Below, piece by piece: positions 7,634-11,250 of a DNA stretch of 11,250 nucleotides (the first letter of the stretch is position 1; the number at the start of each line of letters is the position of its first letter). The translations under genes and the position numbers were made by a program. This DNA comes from Acidobacteriota bacterium (GTDB lineage: Bacteria; Acidobacteriota; Terriglobia; Terriglobales; Acidobacteriaceae): assembly GCA_003225615.1 (NCBI GenBank), contig QIAS01000383.1, forward strand, positions 1 to 11,250, given 5' to 3'. Below the pieces are notes generated by a model, which made no database searches, was not told where the DNA came from, and worked only from the letters and a program-made list of their open reading frames with translations.

Positions 7634-8149
7634 GTGCAATTCTCCATCCGCGACTCGCGGCGCGACGATTTCGAGCAGCTTTGGCGCATTGACCAGCGCT
7701 GTTTTCCCCCGGAAATTTCCTACTCTCGCCTTGAGCTTGCCGTCTACATGCGCCGCTCAGGATCATTCACGCTGGTTGCGGAGGCGGCTGCCAACAATGG
7801 CAACCCGCGCAGTTCCGCACATCCCGCCAGCGTGGAAGAACCCATACTCGGCTTCATCGTTGCCCAGGCCCAGCGCCGTGGGACAGGTCACATCATCACC
7901 ATTGATGTTATCGACCGAGCTCGCCGTAGTGGAGTGGGTTCCGAGCTGCTCACCGCGGCTGAGGAGCGCCTGCGAACTGCCGGCTGTCGCAATGTCCACT
8001 TGGAAACGGCGGTAGACAACGTGCCAGCCCTCGCTTTCTACAAGCGGCACGGCTACAACCTGGAGAAAACCACGCCTCGTTACTATTCCAACGGGGTGGA
8101 CGCCTTCATGCTCAAAAAGGATTTGCTTCCGCCCCCGCCCGCCAGCTAA
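7634..8149 (+). CDS. GNAT-family N-acetyltransferase (RimI-like)
   Basis: This 171-residue protein has the GNAT fold and transfers an acetyl group from acetyl-CoA to an amine. The acetyl-CoA pyrophosphate loop is RRSGVG (97-102), matching R/QxxGxG/A, directly after the beta-4 strand HIITIDVID. The NVPALAFYKRHGY segment (129-141) is the typical GNAT motif B helix and tyrosine. A loop at about 52-70 is rich in small residues and is longer than in RimI. Similarity in layout to RimI suggests a protein N-terminal or small-molecule amine substrate, but this is not decided. The GTG start is used because a TACAAT box lies just upstream. pheA follows after 9 nt, so the two are probably co-transcribed. 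Confidence 0.9.
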   Translation: MQFSIRDSRRDDFEQLWRIDQRCFPPEISYSRLELAVYMRRSGSFTLVAEAAANNGNPRSSAHPASVEEPILGFIVAQAQRRGTGHIITIDVIDRARRSGVGSELLTAAEERLRTAGCRNVHLETAVDNVPALAFYKRHGYNLEKTTPRYYSNGVDAFMLKKDLLPPPPAS

Positions 8150-8158
8150 CTTGCCAGC

Positions 8159-8965
8159 ATGAAAATCGCCATCCAGGGTGAGGCCGGCTCGTTCAGTCAC
8201 GAAGCGGCGCAGCGCATGGTGCCGGGTTGCCAAGTGGTGAGTTGCGCTCGCTCCGTCGAGGTCTTCGATCGCCTGAAAAAAGGCTCGGTCGCTGCGGCGG
8301 TTATTCCTATCGAGAACACGCTGGCCGGCACCGTGGCTGAACATGCCGATCTCCTGCTCGATCGCAAAGTCTTCATCGAGCGCGAGTTCTTCCTGCGCAT
8401 ACGTCACAATGTGATCTCGGCTCCCGGCGTCAAACTCGGCGACCTGCGTCGCGTTTTATCTCATCCCGTGGCGCTGGAGCAGTGCCGTAATTTTTTTCGT
8501 AGCCATCCGAACGTTGAACCGGTTCCCTTTTACGACACGGCGGGCAGCGTGAAGCATGTCGTCGAAGAAAATGTTCGCGATGCGGCTGGCATCGCGGGAC
8601 CCGAGGCCGCCAGGGTTTACGGCGGGAAAATACTCAAGGCCGGAATCGAAGACAACAAGCGCAACTTCACCCGCTTTTTCGTCATCCGCAAAACTCAACG
8701 CGTGCTGCGTGGTGCCAACAAGACTTCCTTGGTATTCAGCGTAAAAAATGTTCCTGGAGCTTTGTTCAAGGCGCTTAGCGTCTTTGCGCTGCGCGATATC
8801 GACCTTAGCAAGATCGAGTCGCGTCCTATGCGTGGACGTCCCTGGGAATACGTTTTCTACGTGGACATTCTTCGCGGTCAGGACGAAGCTGCCCGCAACG
8901 CGCTGCGTCATTTGGGCGAAGTAGCCGAGCTGGTGAAGGTTTTGGGGATCTATCCCGCGGCGTAA
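8159..8965 (+). CDS. pheA: prephenate dehydratase (monofunctional, with ACT domain)
   Basis: This 268-residue cytosolic enzyme converts prephenate to phenylpyruvate, the committed step to phenylalanine. The catalytic domain (1-178) begins with QGEAGSFS (6-13) and contains IPIENTLAGTV (49-59), SHPVALEQC (101-109), YDTAGSVK (125-132), and NFTRFFVI (169-176) with catalytic Thr171 of the TRF motif. The regulatory ACT domain (about 188-265) has VPGALFKAL (198-206), the GALV-like site, and IESRP (219-223), the ESRP motif; both are linked to phenylalanine feedback binding. There is no chorismate mutase domain. The ATG lies 9 nt after the acetyltransferase stop with no clear Shine-Dalgarno sequence, so translation may depend on coupling. 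A strong terminator follows at once. Confidence 0.96.
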   Translation: MKIAIQGEAGSFSHEAAQRMVPGCQVVSCARSVEVFDRLKKGSVAAAVIPIENTLAGTVAEHADLLLDRKVFIEREFFLRIRHNVISAPGVKLGDLRRVLSHPVALEQCRNFFRSHPNVEPVPFYDTAGSVKHVVEENVRDAAGIAGPEAARVYGGKILKAGIEDNKRNFTRFFVIRKTQRVLRGANKTSLVFSVKNVPGALFKALSVFALRDIDLSKIESRPMRGRPWEYVFYVDILRGQDEAARNALRHLGEVAELVKVLGIYPAA

Positions 8966-8967
8966 TT

Positions 8968-8996
8968 CCGCGAGACACGGCCCGTCGCGGTTTTTT
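8968..8996 (+). terminator. rho-independent terminator after pheA
   Basis: CCGCGA (8968-8973) pairs perfectly with TCGCGG (8985-8990) around an 11-nt loop and is followed directly by six T residues (8991-8996). It starts 2 nt after the pheA stop and closes the acetyltransferase-pheA unit. Confidence 0.88.
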
Positions 8997-9063
8997 AATG
9001 ATCCCGCCTTTTCGTCATCCACGTTGCTGGATTGATCATCGAATGTGCTGAAAGGAAGGCGCC

Positions 9064-9786
9064 ATGCCTGTAACCCAAAATCCTCGTCGAGAATTTCTGA
9101 CCCGAGCCGTTTTAACCGGGCTCGCCGTCCCGAGCCTTGCAATTGCCGTGCCGCAACCGTTTCTTCTAATGCAGGAGCAGAAAGCTGGAAAGAACGAATC
9201 GTCCGAGGAGATCTCCCCGGCTGAAGATCTCATGCGTGAACACGGCCTGCTCAATCGCATCCTGCTCATCTACGACGAGCACCTGCGCCGGCTCAACGCC
9301 AAGCAGGATTTCGATCCCGCCATCCTGGCCAGCGCCGCCGATATTATCAAGCGTTTCGTCGAGGACTATCACGAGAAGCTGGAAGAGAACTACTTATTTC
9401 CTCGCTTCCGTAAGGCCGGCAAGCTGGTCGACCTTGTAGATGTGCTGCTGGCGCAGCATCAGGCGGGACGGCGCGTAACCGCTCGTATCCAGCAACTCGC
9501 CACTGCCACTGTGGTGAAAGATGCCGCGAAGCGCCGCGACCTTTCAGACCTGCTGCAGTCTTTTATCCGAATGTACCGGCCACATGAGGCCCGTGAAGAC
9601 ACCGTGTTGTTCCCGGCATTTCACAGCATTGTTTCCAAGAACGAATACGACTCTCTGGGCGAAGAATTCGAAAAACAGGAAGACGAATTATTCGGAGAGG
9701 ATGGCTTTTTTAAGGTGCTGGACCAGGTGGCCAGTCTTGAGAAGAAACTGGGCATTTACGACCTTTCTAAATTCACACCCAGCTAG
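9064..9786 (+). CDS. Tat-exported hemerythrin-domain protein
   Basis: This 240-residue protein has a twin-arginine signal at its start: NPRREFLTR (6-14), then a hydrophobic stretch to about residue 29. The mature protein should therefore be folded in the cytosol with its cofactor and exported. Residues 52-190 form a four-helix hemerythrin/HHE domain with a full candidate di-iron ligand set: His60 (REHG), His103 and Glu107 (HEKLE), His132 (QHQ), His174 and Glu178 (HEARE). Such domains bind O2 or NO or act in iron or redox sensing; which applies here is unknown. AGGAAGG (9053-9059) lies just before the ATG. The gene follows the pheA terminator, so it has its own promoter, which I could not place. 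A weak 5-bp hairpin (9815-9819 with 9826-9830) follows it without a T-run. Confidence 0.88.
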   Translation: MPVTQNPRREFLTRAVLTGLAVPSLAIAVPQPFLLMQEQKAGKNESSEEISPAEDLMREHGLLNRILLIYDEHLRRLNAKQDFDPAILASAADIIKRFVEDYHEKLEENYLFPRFRKAGKLVDLVDVLLAQHQAGRRVTARIQQLATATVVKDAAKRRDLSDLLQSFIRMYRPHEAREDTVLFPAFHSIVSKNEYDSLGEEFEKQEDELFGEDGFFKVLDQVASLEKKLGIYDLSKFTPS

Positions 9787-9910
9787 CTTGGCCTTGGTAA
9801 TCCGTCACAAACCCGTGTGAGCCGACACACCGCGCCGCCTTCTTTCCCCGGCTAAGCTGATTTTAGCGTTCCTGATCGGGAACTGCGAATCATGGAAAGG
9901 AAGGACTCTT

Positions 9911-10285
9911 ATGCGCTCGGTTAAGACGGTGGCTTTGGTCGTAGTGTGCGTTCTGGGAGTGGCCGTGATGCTTTCGGCTGGGCCCAATAAATTCGGTGTA
10001 GCAAATACCCAGTTCGTGAACTTTGATGAACCTATCAGTGTCGGCAATGTCGTCCTCCCCAAAGGGGAATATCGGATTACCCACACCATGGAAGGGGAGA
10101 ACCACATCATGGTGTTCACGCAACAGCGAGTGAAGAATCCGGCAGAAGCTCGGGTTAAATGCACTCTGGTGACCCTGCCTGCGAAAGCGGAGCGAAATGA
10201 GACCTTCTACACGCACAATGCTGCCAACCAGCATGTGCTCGTAGAAATGTCCTTCAAAGGTGACACGGCAAAGCACGTGTTCTGA
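9911..10285 (+). CDS. small secreted protein, Acidobacteria-type, function unknown
   Basis: This 124-residue protein has a cleavable signal peptide: basic MRSVK, a hydrophobic core (about 7-21), then a likely cleavage near LSAGP (21-25). The mature part is short and looks beta-rich, with FDEPISVGNVVLPKGEYRI (38-56) followed by alternating strands and a C-terminal KHVF. The strand layout and the VLPKGEYRI segment resemble small secreted proteins that are numerous in Acidobacteria and have no assigned function; this is from memory. It has a strong ribosome site, AAAGGAAGGA (9897-9906 region). The stop codon TGA (10283-10285) is also the first part of a perfect 8-bp stem that opens a structured downstream region. 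Confidence 0.78.
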   Translation: MRSVKTVALVVVCVLGVAVMLSAGPNKFGVANTQFVNFDEPISVGNVVLPKGEYRITHTMEGENHIMVFTQQRVKNPAEARVKCTLVTLPAKAERNETFYTHNAANQHVLVEMSFKGDTAKHVF

Positions 10286-10494
10286 GGTTCGACGATTGAC
10301 TCGTTTCGATTGAGTGGTGAACCTCAGGTTCCCCATTCCGCCAAGGGGACGCGCTTTGCTGCGTCCCCGCGACAGTTTCGTCTTGAAGGAACCTAGCCCG
10401 GTCGAGCCCGGACATGTCAGAAAGCCGGGCTGCGGGCTCATTCTTGTCCTCAATTGCTGGCTGCACCGCAGGTGCTACCCAGGCTAGCACTTTT
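10283..10494 (+). ncRNA. candidate structured RNA or structured 3' UTR with five compatible stems
   Basis: Five perfect helices can form together. Stem 1 is TGAGGTTC (10283-10290) with GAACCTCA (10319-10326). Stem 2 is GGTTCC (10327-10332) with GGAACC (10388-10393), and it encloses stem 3, GGGGACGC (10345-10352) with GCGTCCCC (10361-10368). Stem 4 is AGCCCG (10395-10400) with CGGGCT (10433-10438), continued by AGCCCGG (10405-10411) with CCGGGCT (10425-10431). Stem 5 is GTGCTA (10472-10477) with TAGCAC (10485-10490), followed by TTTT. The end polarity indicates the plus strand. No independent promoter was found, so it may be the 3' UTR of the small secreted protein gene. It matches no RNA class that I can recall. 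Confidence 0.4.
10472..10494 (+). terminator. rho-independent terminator upstream of lon
   Basis: GTGCTA and TAGCAC form a perfect 6-bp stem around a 7-nt loop, extendable by a G-T and an A-T pair, with TTTT directly after. The left arm can instead pair with GCACC at 10463-10467 (GGTGC at 10471-10475), an alternative that would open the terminator. It isolates lon from upstream transcription. Confidence 0.6.
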
Positions 10495-10547
10495 GTCATG
10501 GTGCAAACCTGCCAGAAAGGTCTAGAATCCAACAGCCTGCACAACAT

Positions 10548-10576
10548 TTGACGTCCGCTATCTGCATCTTTATAGG
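10548..10576 (+). promoter_or_regulatory. probable lon promoter
   Basis: TTGACG (10548-10553; five of six) and TATAGG (10571-10576; four of six) are 17 nt apart. Transcription would begin near 10583, giving a leader of about 40 nt that contains the lon ribosome site. No convincing heat-shock operator accompanies it. Confidence 0.5.
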
Positions 10577-10622
10577 GCCCCAGATCATCAAAAACTTGAG
10601 CGAATCACACTCAAGGAGAAAT

Positions 10623-11250
10623 ATGGCACAGCAGTCGCGCTCCGAGCGCACCGTGAAACCGAAGGACCCCCCGCAGGAGGAGCGTTCCCTACCCATTTTG
10701 CCGGTACGGGATACCGTCCTCTTCCCCCACGCAGTGCTTCCACTGACCGTGGGTCGGGAAAGTTCCGTTCAACTCATCAATTCCTTGGGCGAAGACAAGA
10801 CCATTGTGGTTGTGGCTCAGCGTGAGGCCCGGGTGGACAATCCCCAGCCCTCCGATCTGTATACCGTCGGCACGCTCGCCGTGGTCCACAAAGTTGTCAA
10901 AATGCCCAACCAGAGCCTCTTCGTATTTGCCGAAGGCCTGGAAAGAGTGCGCCTGACGGAGTTCATGCAGCTCACGCCCTTTATGCGTGGACGCGTCGAA
11001 TCAGTCCCCGAGGCCGTTCCACCCAAGAGTTCTGAAGTAGAAGCCCTGCAGCGCAACGTTCTCACCCTGTTCCAGCAGATCGTTGCGGGCTCCCCAACAC
11101 TGTCCGATGAACTTTCCACCGTGGCCATCAACATTGAAGAACCGGGCCGCCTGGTGGACTTTATAGCGTCTTCATTACCTTCGCTTTCTACCCCCGACAA
11201 GCAGGACACGCTCGAAACCACCGATGTCCGTATCCGGCTTGAAAAAATCA
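10623..11250 (+). CDS. lon: ATP-dependent protease Lon, N-terminal part
   Basis: The open frame runs from ATG 10623 to the window end, 209 residues, and continues beyond. It is the N-terminal substrate-recognition (LAN) domain of Lon, the cytosolic AAA+ protease that degrades misfolded and regulatory proteins. After a charged 22-residue lead comes LPILPVRDTVLFPHAVLPL (23-41), the hallmark start of the Lon domain. Further on are VGTLAVVHKVVKMPN and an FAEGLERVRL strand pair, then the helical part ending in RIRLEKI. The ATPase and Ser-Lys protease domains lie outside the window. AAGGAG (10613-10618) precedes the ATG by 4 nt. The gene appears to have its own promoter and is insulated by the upstream terminator. 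Confidence 0.95.
   Translation, partial: MAQQSRSERTVKPKDPPQEERSLPILPVRDTVLFPHAVLPLTVGRESSVQLINSLGEDKTIVVVAQREARVDNPQPSDLYTVGTLAVVHKVVKMPNQSLFVFAEGLERVRLTEFMQLTPFMRGRVESVPEAVPPKSSEVEALQRNVLTLFQQIVAGSPTLSDELSTVAINIEEPGRLVDFIASSLPSLSTPDKQDTLETTDVRIRLEKI

Noticed and set aside
7763..8407. 214-residue open frame on the minus strand
   Set aside because: It is antisense to the acetyltransferase and pheA, both of which have strong family motifs.
8456..9142. 228-residue open frame on the minus strand
   Set aside because: It is antisense to pheA and runs through the pheA terminator into the hemerythrin gene; it shows no domain.
10382..10415. Sigma32-like promoter starting at CTTGAAG
   Set aside because: The downstream element does not match CCCCATNT, the site is over 200 nt from lon, and a terminator lies in between.
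9890..10453. 187-residue open frame on the minus strand
   Set aside because: It is antisense to the small secreted protein, which has a signal peptide and a strong ribosome site; its own sequence is basic and shows no domain.
10484..10509. CIRCE-like heat-shock operator before lon
   Set aside because: The half-sites match only partly and the spacer is 6 rather than 9 nt; the left arm is better explained as part of the terminator stem.

Overview
The window looks like chromosomal DNA of an Acidobacteriota member (Terriglobia/Koribacter-like). This is an inference from moderate-to-high GC, a small secreted protein of a type common in that phylum, a minimal two-transmembrane histidine kinase of a type I associate with the phylum, and intergenic degenerate heptamer repeats. 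There are no tRNAs, rRNAs, insertion sequences, CRISPR arrays or phage genes. It is mostly housekeeping and accessory metabolism in short transcription units on both strands.

Left part (1-3700): the 3' end of an alpha/beta hydrolase, a MOFRL-type glycerate 2-kinase, a convergent NAPE-PLD-like metallo-beta-lactamase-fold hydrolase, and a divergent beta-hydroxyacid dehydrogenase with a clear sigma70-like promoter. The kinase and the dehydrogenase could serve one glyoxylate/tartronate-semialdehyde to 2-phosphoglycerate route, but they are not an operon.

Middle (3701-6612): a fatty acid desaturase, then a histidine kinase and an OmpR-family response regulator joined by an ATGA overlap. The kinase has two membrane helices, almost no extracytoplasmic loop and no HAMP domain. 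The region upstream of the desaturase holds an exact 8-bp direct repeat with an 11-bp period, the geometry OmpR/PhoB-family regulators bind. Together these suggest a membrane-state-sensing circuit controlling lipid unsaturation, similar in logic to Bacillus DesK/DesR but built from different parts.

Right part (6613-11250): an unrecognised single-pass membrane protein on the minus strand, a 7-bp tandem repeat array, a GNAT acetyltransferase-pheA pair ending in a strong terminator, a Tat-exported hemerythrin-like protein, a small secreted protein, and the start of lon. Between the small secreted protein and lon lies about 210 nt with five mutually compatible perfect stems ending in a terminator-like hairpin, a candidate structured RNA.

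Two initiation styles coexist. Genes at 2819, 9064, 9911 and 10623 have strong Shine-Dalgarno sequences. Genes at 305, 4943 and 7634 have none and instead carry a TATAAT/TACAAT box 6-13 nt before the start codon, suggesting leaderless or near-leaderless mRNAs.
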